Shown: positions 53,402-64,000 of the stretch, one piece after another | How the letters are laid out: every line of letters starts with the position of its first letter | Numbering within the stretch: position 1 is the stretch's first letter | Origin: Bacteroidales bacterium | GTDB taxonomy: Bacteria; Bacteroidota; Bacteroidia; Bacteroidales; F082 | DNA: 64,000 bases | NCBI GenBank assembly: GCA_017394865.1 | Contig: JAFPWT010000009.1 | Span: 124,001 to 188,000, forward strand | Direction of reading: 5' to 3' | Program-made: the position numbers and the translations under genes | The notes under the pieces: generated by a model | Told to the model about the DNA's origin: nothing | Database searches by the model: none | Seen by the model: only the letters and a program-made list of their open reading frames with translations

Positions 53402-54145
53402 TCACCCCTTAAACCGTATCGAAACCTCTGAAAGGATATCGTGTTTCTTGTAGTTTTCGGAAGGGACACGACTGCGGTATTCATATGTAAACGAGAGGTC
53501 GAGGAAGACTTTTCGGGTGATTTGAGTTTGTAATTTGGTCTGACTATTAATGATATAGTCATCAAAGTCGAGCACCGAGGGCTGATAGAAAGTGCAGTTG
53601 TACAAAGTAAGGTTCTCAGTAAGCCTTTGCGTGAATTTGGGCCGAATCGAAATACGGTAATTGTTGTTCAAAAGGTGGGTCTCGTCGGTGAAGTCGGTCC
53701 AATCGTAAACAAAAGCCACGCTTATGGAGTAATCGTAAATTGTTGGTTTTACAAACAGTTTGAACTTCATTCCCAAAAGGCCACTCATCTTGAGATCGTA
53801 ACCTTTGTATTTGTTAGTGAGTTGCTCGAAAGCCAAAAAAGGCGAGAATGTACTCCATTGGTACAAATCCAACTTCACACCACTGTTGATCTCGAAGTTT
53901 GTTTCTTCCCAATGCTGTCCTGTCTTGCTGATAAGCGAACTGTAAAGCAACCTGTAGTGGAAATCGAAGGCGATCAAGCTGTCGTTACGGGTCAAAGAAC
54001 CGTCGTTGCTGAGGTTACAATTGTTGACATTACCTGTGTTCAATGAAGCGCCCAGACCGAGATCATAGTTCCATTTGTTTTGCGAAAACAACGCTATAGA
54101 ACTGAAAATCAATACTATAGATAAGATTATCCGATGTTTGTCCAT
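53402..54145 (-). CDS. DUF481-like outer-membrane protein
   Basis: A 247-residue exported protein (signal peptide MDKHRIILSIVLIFSSIALFSQ). The mature part is a run of amphipathic strands with pattern of the DUF481 (YdiY-like) barrel: WNYDLGLGASLNTGNVNNCNLSN, FDFHYRLLYSSLISKTGQHWEETNFEINSGVK, ending in the family-typical strand LDLSFTYEYRSRVPSENYKKHDILSEVSIRFKG. The function of these barrels is unknown. ATG 54145 is set by the signal peptide and -7 box TATTTTTG at 54165-54172; the reading from 54355 would run across the divergent promoter. Confidence 0.8.
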   Translation of the reverse strand: MDKHRIILSIVLIFSSIALFSQNKWNYDLGLGASLNTGNVNNCNLSNDGSLTRNDSLIAFDFHYRLLYSSLISKTGQHWEETNFEINSGVKLDLYQWSTFSPFLAFEQLTNKYKGYDLKMSGLLGMKFKLFVKPTIYDYSISVAFVYDWTDFTDETHLLNNNYRISIRPKFTQRLTENLTLYNCTFYQPSVLDFDDYIINSQTKLQTQITRKVFLDLSFTYEYRSRVPSENYKKHDILSEVSIRFKG

Positions 54146-54164
54146 TTCTTGAAAATTAAGAATG

Positions 54165-54194
54165 CAAAAATAACAATTAAAATGTTTATTTTTG
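54165..54194. promoter_or_regulatory. divergent -7 boxes, DUF481 and flavodoxin genes
   Basis: CAAAAATA at 54165-54172 is the minus-strand box. TATTTTTG at 54187-54194 is the plus-strand box and ends four bases before ATG 54199 of a 17-codon ORF, so that ORF would begin at or near the 5' end of the mRNA. Confidence 0.6.
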
Positions 54195-54198
54195 CCAT

Positions 54199-54252
54199 AT
54201 GAAAAAAAGCGAAAGCAAATCATCACAGAAAAGAGAATCCACGCAACTATGA
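54199..54252 (+). CDS. 17-codon upstream ORF (leaderless, coupled)
   Basis: ATG 54199 opens a 17-residue reading frame, MKKSESKSSQKRESTQL, very basic and Ser-rich. Its TGA (54250-54252) overlaps the ATG of the flavodoxin-like gene at 54249 as ATGA. The start lies four bases after the -7 box, so it should be read as a leaderless or near-leaderless ORF and could carry ribosomes onto the main gene. It is too short for any domain call and may act only through its translation. Confidence 0.5.
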   Translation: MKKSESKSSQKRESTQL

Positions 54253-54896
54253 AGAAGATAATGATTATCGACGGGAGTCCGCGTAAGAACATGAACACTG
54301 CCGCTATGGTCGCGGCTTTCGTCGAAGGCGTGCGCGAAGGCGGCGGAGAAGCCAAAGTGGTACGTCTCTACGACCTCGACTATAAAGGCTGCCGTTCCTG
54401 CATGGCCTGCCAGCTGAAAGGCCCACGTGCCAACAGTTGCCGCTTCCCTGACGGACTGACGGAGACCTTGAAAGAGTGTACCGAAGCCGATGGCCTCGTG
54501 ATAGCGTCCCCCATCTATTACGGCGAAGTTACCGCTATGACTCGCGCTTTCTGGGAGCGACTCACCTACCCGTGGCTCAACTACTCGACAGCCATCTTCA
54601 AAGCCCCGATGTCCATACCCGTCACCTTCATCTACACCATGAACGGCATGCCCTCAAACGGCGAAAAGGTACGTCGGAGCAGCATGCGCAGCGTTGAGAC
54701 GATGACCAGCGTAGCCCTCGGCCATAAGGTGGAGGTGCTAATGGCCAACAACACCACCCAGGTGAACGACTACAGCCGCTACGAATTTCCTGAAAGCATC
54801 ATCGAATCCAAAAAACAATGGCGCGACGCCCATTGGGAAGAAGACCTCGCCAAAGCCCGCGAAGCCGGCAAACAGATGGTGACAGTGGGTCAATGA
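54249..54896 (+). CDS. flavodoxin-like NADPH-dependent FMN reductase family protein
   Basis: A 215-residue cytoplasmic flavoprotein. The FMN phosphate loop is IDGSPRKNMNTAAMV near the N-terminus. Cysteines in CRSCMACQLKGPRANSC, and the segment GLVIASPIYYGEVTAMTRAFWERLTYPW, match the iron-sulfur flavoprotein/NADPH-dependent FMN reductase group, where a flavin carries electrons from NADPH or ferredoxin to an unknown acceptor. The ATG is preceded by the coupled 17-codon ORF. The DUF362 gene follows 13 bases later. Confidence 0.88.
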   Translation: MKKIMIIDGSPRKNMNTAAMVAAFVEGVREGGGEAKVVRLYDLDYKGCRSCMACQLKGPRANSCRFPDGLTETLKECTEADGLVIASPIYYGEVTAMTRAFWERLTYPWLNYSTAIFKAPMSIPVTFIYTMNGMPSNGEKVRRSSMRSVETMTSVALGHKVEVLMANNTTQVNDYSRYEFPESIIESKKQWRDAHWEEDLAKAREAGKQMVTVGQ

Positions 54897-54909
54897 AACA
54901 CAAATAATC

Positions 54910-56016
54910 ATGAAAAAAATCGTTCTTTTCATCGCCTTCCTCTGCCTTGGCACAATCGCCTTTGCGCAGAGCAACGTGTATTTCACCAGCGAAATCACCC
55001 CGGAATCGCTTGTTCAAGTTTTTGAAGCGTTGGGAGTGACCCCAAGCGGCAGTGTGGCGCTGAAAATCTCCACGGGCGAGTCAGCACAAAGCAACTACCT
55101 TCATCCCGAGTTCATCAAAGATCTAGTAGATGCCACCGGCGCCAACATCGTGGAATGCAACACAGCCTACGGAGGCATCCGCGACAACACCGAATCACAC
55201 CTCCAAGTCATCGCCGAACGAGGCTTCACTGAGATCGCCAAGGTCGATATCATGGACGCCGACGGCGACCTCGTCATCCCTGTCAGCGACACCACCTGGA
55301 TCAAATACGACATCGTCGGATCACATCTGGCCAGCTACGACTTCATGATCAACCTGGCACACTTCAAAGGCCATGCCCGTGGTGGCTACGGAGGCGTGTT
55401 GAAGAATCAGAGCATCGGCGTGGCGTCGAGACACGGGAAATGTTACATCCATACCGCTGGAGAGAGCACCACCAACATCTACGGCAGCAACAGCCAAGAT
55501 TCATTCCTCGAATCGATGGCGGCAGCGGCGCAGGCCGTCCACAACTATTTCAAACAGGATGGCAAGGACATCGTCTACATCAACGTAATGAACAACCTTT
55601 CCGTGGATTGCGACTGCAACGACCACCCGGCCAAGCCCGAGATGAACGACGTGGGCATCCTCGCCTCCACCGACCCCGTGGCACTCGACAAGGCCTGCCT
55701 CGACCTGATCTTCAACTACAACTCGACCCAAGGCGACGATGCACAGCCGCTCATCGACCGCATCAACGAGATGCACGGGACGCATACCGTGGAATACGCC
55801 GAAGAGATTGGCTTGGGATCACAAGAGTATAATCTCATCGACATCACCACCACCAGCATTCAGGAGATCGACCAGGAGCATCCCAACCCCGACTGCCTGC
55901 GATACAACGTCTTTTCCATCGACGGAAGGAAAGTGCTGACCAACGCCAAGAGCCTTGAGTCGCTGCCAGCGGGCATCTATATCATCAACGGTAAGAAACA
56001 GGTTATCACAAGATGA
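54910..56016 (+). CDS. secreted DUF362-domain protein with T9SS sorting domain
   Basis: A 368-residue protein of the DUF362 family, usually cytoplasmic and often fused to ferredoxin domains. Here a signal peptide (MKKIVLFIAFLCLGTIAFAQ) precedes the domain (YFTSEITPESLVQVFEALGVTPSG...NLAHFKGHARGGYGGVLKNQSIGVASRHGK...DPVALDKACLDLIF), and a type A sorting domain ends it (YNVFSIDGRKVLTNAKSLESLPAGIYIINGKKQVITR), so it should leave the cell by the type IX system. The biochemical function of the family is unclear. It overlaps the SDR gene by ATGA. Confidence 0.88.
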   Translation: MKKIVLFIAFLCLGTIAFAQSNVYFTSEITPESLVQVFEALGVTPSGSVALKISTGESAQSNYLHPEFIKDLVDATGANIVECNTAYGGIRDNTESHLQVIAERGFTEIAKVDIMDADGDLVIPVSDTTWIKYDIVGSHLASYDFMINLAHFKGHARGGYGGVLKNQSIGVASRHGKCYIHTAGESTTNIYGSNSQDSFLESMAAAAQAVHNYFKQDGKDIVYINVMNNLSVDCDCNDHPAKPEMNDVGILASTDPVALDKACLDLIFNYNSTQGDDAQPLIDRINEMHGTHTVEYAEEIGLGSQEYNLIDITTTSIQEIDQEHPNPDCLRYNVFSIDGRKVLTNAKSLESLPAGIYIINGKKQVITR

Positions 56017-56849
56017 AACAATATAAAACCATCTTGATCACAGGGGCCAGCAGCGGTATCGGCTATGACGCCGCCCAGACCTTGGCACGACAGGGACACC
56101 GCGTATATGCCGCCGCCCGCAGGGTGGAGCTGATGGAGCCTCTGAAAGACTTCGGCGTGCATGTGCTTCAACTGGATGTGACCGATGAGACTTCGATGAA
56201 TCGATGCGTTGAAGCTGTGATTCAAGCCGAGGGCAAGATTGATGTCTTGATCAACAACGCGGGCTACGGCTTTTTCGGTGCCATCGAAAATGTGCCAATG
56301 GAAGAAGCTCGCCGACAGCTGGAAGTGAACGTGTTCGGACTGGCTCGACTGACCCAGCTAGTGCTACCCCAGATGCGCAAGCAAGGTAGCGGCCGCATCA
56401 TCAACACCTCGTCGATCGCAGGCAAAATGGTGATCTATATGGGCGGCTGGTACAATGTGACGAAATACGCAGTGGAGGCCTTCAGCGACGCGCTTCGCAT
56501 GGAGGTGAAGCCCTTCGGCATCGACGTGGTGATGATCGAACCCGGGGCCATCAAGACCAACTGGGGACACATCGCAGCACAACACCTTAGGGAATCGTCG
56601 GCGGACACTGCCTACGAAGAGACCGGTACGCGTTTTGCCGACAGCATGGATTGGTTCTATGCAACCAACTTGCTTTCCAAGCCTTCGGTCATCACCAAGG
56701 CCATCAGCCGCGCCGTCAACAGCCGCCGCCCGAAGGCACGCTACTGCCGAGGACGTTTCTCCATCACCGGCCGACTCTTTCACGCCATCATCCCCACACG
56801 ATGGTGGGATGCCATCATGCGCAAGATGGGCCGGGCAAAGATAGCATGA
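56013..56849 (+). CDS. short-chain dehydrogenase/reductase (SDR)
   Basis: A 278-residue NAD(P)-dependent oxidoreductase of the classical SDR family. The cofactor motif is TILITGASSGIGYDAAQTLA (TGxxxGIG), NNAGYGFFG stabilises the core, and the Ser and Tyr-Lys of the active site are in NTSSIAGK and YNVTKYAVEAFSDALRMEV. Basic residues after the second strand (AARRVEL) suggest NADP preference. It is the third gene of the flavodoxin-DUF362-SDR run (ATGA overlap) and ends one base from the convergent GH97 gene. Confidence 0.93.
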   Translation: MKQYKTILITGASSGIGYDAAQTLARQGHRVYAAARRVELMEPLKDFGVHVLQLDVTDETSMNRCVEAVIQAEGKIDVLINNAGYGFFGAIENVPMEEARRQLEVNVFGLARLTQLVLPQMRKQGSGRIINTSSIAGKMVIYMGGWYNVTKYAVEAFSDALRMEVKPFGIDVVMIEPGAIKTNWGHIAAQHLRESSADTAYEETGTRFADSMDWFYATNLLSKPSVITKAISRAVNSRRPKARYCRGRFSITGRLFHAIIPTRWWDAIMRKMGRAKIA

Positions 56850-56850
56850 C

Positions 56851-60935
<4,085 letters not shown>

Positions 60936-60938
60936 AGG

Positions 60939-62207
60939 TCATCCACCAAAATCGTCATACATGATATTTTCGGGGGCCACGCCCAGGTTGTCGAGCATCT
61001 TCACTACTGCGGCGCTCATCGGACCGGGGCCGCACATGTAGTATTCGATATCTTCAGGGGCTTTGTGGTCTTTGAGGTAGGTGTCGTACATCACCTGATG
61101 CACAAAACCTGCGGTGTAAGGCACGCCTGCGGCATCGGCAGCAGGGTCGGGACGATCTAAAGCCAGATGGAAATGGAAGTTCGGGAAGTCCTTCTCCAGT
61201 TGACGGAAATCATCGAGATAGAAGACCTCGTTCAAAGCTCGGGCGCCATAGAAGAAATGCATTTCGCGGTCTGTGGTATGTAAGGTCCGCGTCATATGCA
61301 TAATCTGTGCTCTAAGCGGCGCCATTCCGGCTCCTCCGCCAACCCAAATCATTTCTGCCTTACTATCTTCTTTCACATGGAATTCGCCATAAGGACCAGA
61401 TATATAAACTTTGTCGCCAGGTTTTAACGAGAAGATATAGGACGAGGCAATACCTGGATTGACATTCATAAACCCTGAACGGTCAGGCTTAAAGGGAGGA
61501 GTCGCAATTCTCACCGTCAGCATAAAGACATTCCCTTCGGCGGGATAGTTGGCCATGGAATAAGCACGCACCGTCGGCTCGGTGTTGACGCAACGCAGGT
61601 CAAACATCTTATACTTCTCCCATGAGGGTAGATATTCAGCACCAATGAGTTCCTTGTCGAAATCAGAGTATTTAATATTGAACTTCGGAATTCGGATTTG
61701 GGCATAGGAGCCAGGGATGAAGTCCATGTGTTCGCCAGCTGGCAGCTGTACCTTGAACTCCTTGATAAAAGTGGCCACATTGCGGTTGCTGACCACCGTG
61801 CATTCGTATTCCTTCACGTTCAGAATCGACTGCGGCACCACGATTTTCAGATTTTCCTTCACTTTTACCTGACAGCCCAGACGCCAATGGTCTTGAATTT
61901 GCTTTCGGGTGAAAAAGCCCACTTCAGTAGGCAGGATGGTGCCGCCGCCTTCCACCACACGACATTTGCACTGGCCACACGAGCCTTTGCCTCCGCAGGC
62001 AGAAGGCAGGTACACTTTCTGCTCTGCCAGCGTGGCAATCAGCGTGTTGCCCGTCGGGACGGTCAGCACCTTGTCGTCGTTGATGGTGATCTTCACCTCG
62101 CCCTTGGGCATCAGCTTGTTGCGCACCAAGAGCAGCAGGGCAACAAGCAAGAGCGTGATGCCAAGGAAAACGGCGATGCTTAATATGATGGTTGAGGTGA
62201 GGCTCAT
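60939..62207 (-). CDS. nqrF: Na+-translocating NADH:quinone reductase subunit F
   Basis: A 422-residue subunit that accepts electrons from NADH. An N-terminal helix is followed by a 2Fe-2S domain with ligands in LPSACGGKGSCGQCKCRVVEGGG, the FAD domain (VRAYSMANYPAEGN) and the NAD domain (MIWVGGGAGMAPLRAQIMH, YYMCGPGPMSAAVVKMLDNLGV). It oxidises NADH at the cytoplasmic face and feeds the Na+-pumping complex. The usual neighbour nqrE is separated from it by an unrelated gene at 62214-63053. Confidence 0.97.
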   Translation of the reverse strand: MSLTSTIILSIAVFLGITLLLVALLLLVRNKLMPKGEVKITINDDKVLTVPTGNTLIATLAEQKVYLPSACGGKGSCGQCKCRVVEGGGTILPTEVGFFTRKQIQDHWRLGCQVKVKENLKIVVPQSILNVKEYECTVVSNRNVATFIKEFKVQLPAGEHMDFIPGSYAQIRIPKFNIKYSDFDKELIGAEYLPSWEKYKMFDLRCVNTEPTVRAYSMANYPAEGNVFMLTVRIATPPFKPDRSGFMNVNPGIASSYIFSLKPGDKVYISGPYGEFHVKEDSKAEMIWVGGGAGMAPLRAQIMHMTRTLHTTDREMHFFYGARALNEVFYLDDFRQLEKDFPNFHFHLALDRPDPAADAAGVPYTAGFVHQVMYDTYLKDHKAPEDIEYYMCGPGPMSAAVVKMLDNLGVAPENIMYDDFGG

Positions 62208-62213
62208 CAGTAT

Positions 62214-63053
62214 TTATTCTATCCCGTAAAACTTAAAGAGGGCTTCAACTTCTTTCTCATCTTTCATATACTGCAAAAGATAATTCCTATAATCAATATC
62301 GTGTTTCTTACAGGAATTTACAAAGTCTTTAGCAATTTCTCTAACATGTTGCACTTCTGAATCCAAAGCTGAACTTGGGTCTTTTTTATAAATCATATAG
62401 TAATTTGCCAATTCTTCCAACCCCATTTTATCAGCTTTTATAGCGTCCTCCTTTGCTTTTTGTGCGTCCTCCTTTGCTTTTTGTGCGTCCTCCTTTGCTT
62501 TCTGTGCGTCCTCCTTTGCTTTCTGTGCGTCCTCCTTTGCTTTTTGTGCGTCCTCCTTTGCTTTCTGTGCGTCCTCCTTTGCTTTCTGTGCGTCCTCCTT
62601 TGCTTTCTGTTGCTCCCTCTCTAAAACTTCTTTAAGATTCTCTTTATATTCTTTCTCGCAACTTAATATGAAATCAAATGCGGTTTCATATTCCTCAAGT
62701 CTTTTCTCATCGCCATCATTGCCGTCGTATAGCTCACTGTTGGAAAGCACCGCGTATATCCGATCCCAAATGAACAAATACTGGTTGCTTTTTGAAATCC
62801 CTTGATCGGTAGCCATTTGTTTAATGATAAAACTCTCCGTGAAATTTGCAGCAACATCAAGGTTCAAAGTAGCACTGCTTGAAATAAAGCCCCTAAGTTT
62901 ATTGGAATAGGAAGCCGGAATATCCAACGAGAACCGTTGGTTCATCTTGTCCAAAAGATTGGTGCTGTTTTGGCCTAAAGCGTTGTTGGGCATAACCACT
63001 CCTGACAGCAGAATAAAAAACAGGGCGAAGTAATAAATGGTTTTTCTATTCAT
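62214..63053 (-). CDS. secreted hypothetical protein with heptad KAKEDAQ repeats
   Basis: A 279-residue exported protein (signal peptide MNRKTIYYFALFFILLSGVVMPNNALG) inserted between nqrE and nqrF, which are normally adjacent. The N-terminal part (about 28-155) is helical and unrecognised. Residues about 148-203 are eight copies of QKAKEDA, a charged seven-residue repeat predicted to form a long single helix or coiled coil. A short conserved-looking C-terminus follows. No link to Na+ pumping is known. It lies in the same direction as nqr with 6 bases to nqrF and 32 to nqrE. Confidence 0.8.
   Translation of the reverse strand: MNRKTIYYFALFFILLSGVVMPNNALGQNSTNLLDKMNQRFSLDIPASYSNKLRGFISSSATLNLDVAANFTESFIIKQMATDQGISKSNQYLFIWDRIYAVLSNSELYDGNDGDEKRLEEYETAFDFILSCEKEYKENLKEVLEREQQKAKEDAQKAKEDAQKAKEDAQKAKEDAQKAKEDAQKAKEDAQKAKEDAQKAKEDAIKADKMGLEELANYYMIYKKDPSSALDSEVQHVREIAKDFVNSCKKHDIDYRNYLLQYMKDEKEVEALFKFYGIE
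62443..62610 (-). repeat. 21-bp tandem repeat, eight copies
   Basis: Copies of GCGTCCTCCTTTGCTTTYTG start at 62443 and every 21 bases to 62590 (plus-strand view), differing only at one T/C position. They encode QKAKEDA. The near-identity suggests recent slippage expansion, so copy number probably varies between strains. Confidence 0.85.
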
Positions 63054-63085
63054 GGTTTACCGTTTTTGTAATTCTTGTTTTATTC

Positions 63086-63700
63086 TTATAGTTTTATTCC
63101 CATAAACGCCATAAAAGCAATACCCATCAAACCAGTGATAATAAACGAGATACCCACGCCTTCAAGGGCTTTGGGGATCTTGGAGTAGCGTAGTTTCTCG
63201 CGGATGGCAGCAATGGCCACAATGGCCAACAGCCAACCGATGCCCGAGCCGAGACCAAACACGGCGGCCTCGCCCACGTTGCTGAAGTTGCGCTCCTGCA
63301 TGAAAAGGGAGCAGCCCAAGATGGCGCAGTTCACCGCAATTAAAGGGAGGAAGATACCCAAAGCGGAATGCAACGACGGGGTGAAAGTCTCTATGATCAT
63401 CTCCAAAATCTGCACGATGGCCGCGATGATGGCGATGAAGAGGATATACGTCAGGAAACTTAGATCGACAGTAGCGAACCTCGGACTGATCCAAGCCAAA
63501 GCGCCTGACGAAAGCAAATATTTGTTGATCAGATAATTGACAGGGACAGTAACGACTAACACAAACGTTACCGCCAAGCCCAATCCCGCACTGGTCTTCA
63601 CCGTCTTCGACACCGCCAAATAGGAACACATGCCCAAAAAATAGGCGAAGATCATGTTGTCCACAAAGACCGATTTCAAAAACAGGTTAAAGATGCTCAT
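63086..63700 (-). CDS. nqrE: Na+-translocating NADH:quinone reductase subunit E
   Basis: A 204-residue, six-helix membrane subunit of the Na+-NQR complex. It shows the family pattern [31 protein letters not shown] and [23 protein letters not shown], whose cysteines hold the membrane-buried iron site shared with NqrD. It overlaps nqrD by four bases upstream and should be followed by nqrF, but here a repeat protein lies between. Length is normal. Confidence 0.97.
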   Translation of the reverse strand: MSIFNLFLKSVFVDNMIFAYFLGMCSYLAVSKTVKTSAGLGLAVTFVLVVTVPVNYLINKYLLSSGALAWISPRFATVDLSFLTYILFIAIIAAIVQILEMIIETFTPSLHSALGIFLPLIAVNCAILGCSLFMQERNFSNVGEAAVFGLGSGIGWLLAIVAIAAIREKLRYSKIPKALEGVGISFIITGLMGIAFMAFMGIKL

Positions 63701-64000
63701 TTCGATTCGGTTTTGCTGTTGTTAATCCACATGACGATTCCGATGACAATCAACGCCATCGGCGGAAGAATCATCAAGCCATTATTTTGATAGCCCGCTT
63801 CGTACCACGATTGCGGGATGATTTGATAACCCAACAAGGTGCCGGAGCCAAGTAATTCTCGGAAGAAAGCTACGATAATAAGTATCAAGCTGTATCCCAA
63901 GCCGTTGCCCAAGCCATCGAGGAAGGACTCACCGGGACCGTGCGACAGAGCAAAAGCCTCCAAGCGACCCATGATAATACAGTTAGTGATGATCAAGCCA
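63697..64000 (-). CDS. nqrD: Na+-translocating NADH:quinone reductase subunit D, partial
   Basis: The C-terminal about 100 residues of NqrD, cut by the window end; the reading frame continues past 64000 ([40 protein letters not shown]). This block, with its Cys and the [11 protein letters not shown] motif, is typical of NqrD and pairs with NqrE to form the Na+ pathway. The start and the upstream genes nqrABC lie outside the window to the right. Confidence 0.93.
   Translation of the reverse strand, partial: GLIITNCIIMGRLEAFALSHGPGESFLDGLGNGLGYSLILIIVAFFRELLGSGTLLGYQIIPQSWYEAGYQNNGLMILPPMALIVIGIVMWINNSKTESK

Noticed and set aside
62453-62635. ORF of PPLLFVR repeats on the plus strand
   Set aside because: It is the antisense reading of the 21-base repeat in the heptad protein gene; the sense strand has a signal peptide and ordinary flanks.

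Overview
The window reads as a chromosome segment of an anaerobic member of the order Bacteroidales, probably from a gut or similar polysaccharide-rich habitat. Four things point there. Promoters carry the Bacteroidetes -7 box TAnnTTTG, found upstream of most transcription units. Four secreted proteins end in a type IX secretion (T9SS) type A sorting domain. There is a fumarate reductase operon (frdCAB) and part of a sodium-pumping NADH:quinone reductase operon (nqrDEF). Many SPII lipoproteins and glycoside hydrolases are present. I cannot name a genus. I found no rRNA, tRNA, CRISPR array or insertion sequence with a transposase.

Layout. 0-7.3 kb: MscS channel, a small exosortase overlapping a ROK sugar kinase, a small lipoprotein, a GH89 alpha-N-acetylglucosaminidase and a MATE exporter with a short coupled ORF. 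7.4-12.6 kb: a tight operon of LysM protein, two SGNH hydrolases and an MBOAT acyltransferase, which looks like a cell-envelope O-acetylation system. 12.6-24.3 kb: nitroreductase, then GH106 and GH78 rhamnosidases and a GH28 pectinase (rhamnogalacturonan-type substrates, but no SusC/SusD), with a CotH/nuclease-like pair and a 51-bp-repeat protein. 24.5-31.7 kb: AbrB-acyltransferase-AlkD operon, TrkH, an OxyR-like regulator with a GNAT enzyme, a T9SS protein, an omega-amidase-like enzyme and TadA.

31.8-40.6 kb is the accessory stretch: an ORF6N-domain protein whose gene contains three long palindromes, dnaK with a sigma-54-like promoter, an AT-rich restriction-modification pair (nuclease gene split by one extra G in a G run), and an AbiE-type toxin-antitoxin pair. 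40.8-44.2 kb: a secreted protein, an S41 and an S8 peptidase. 44.2-48.6 kb: frdCAB and a lipoprotein. 48.6-56.8 kb: CDF exporter, esterase, C69 dipeptidase, DUF481-like protein, flavodoxin-like protein behind a 17-codon leaderless uORF, a secreted DUF362 protein and an SDR. 56.9-64.0 kb: GH97 and GH20 directly downstream of nqrF, with a heptad-repeat protein inserted between nqrE and nqrF, and nqrD cut by the window end.

The genome is very compact: many convergent genes touch or overlap at their stop codons and many co-directional genes overlap by ATGA. The most unusual features are small palindromic elements: three unrelated ones sit in frame inside rhamnosidase genes, one intergenic region is packed with REP/BIME-like hairpins, and three near-identical palindromes lie inside the ORF6N gene. 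Two unrelated secreted-protein genes also share a conserved leader at identical distance from their start codons.
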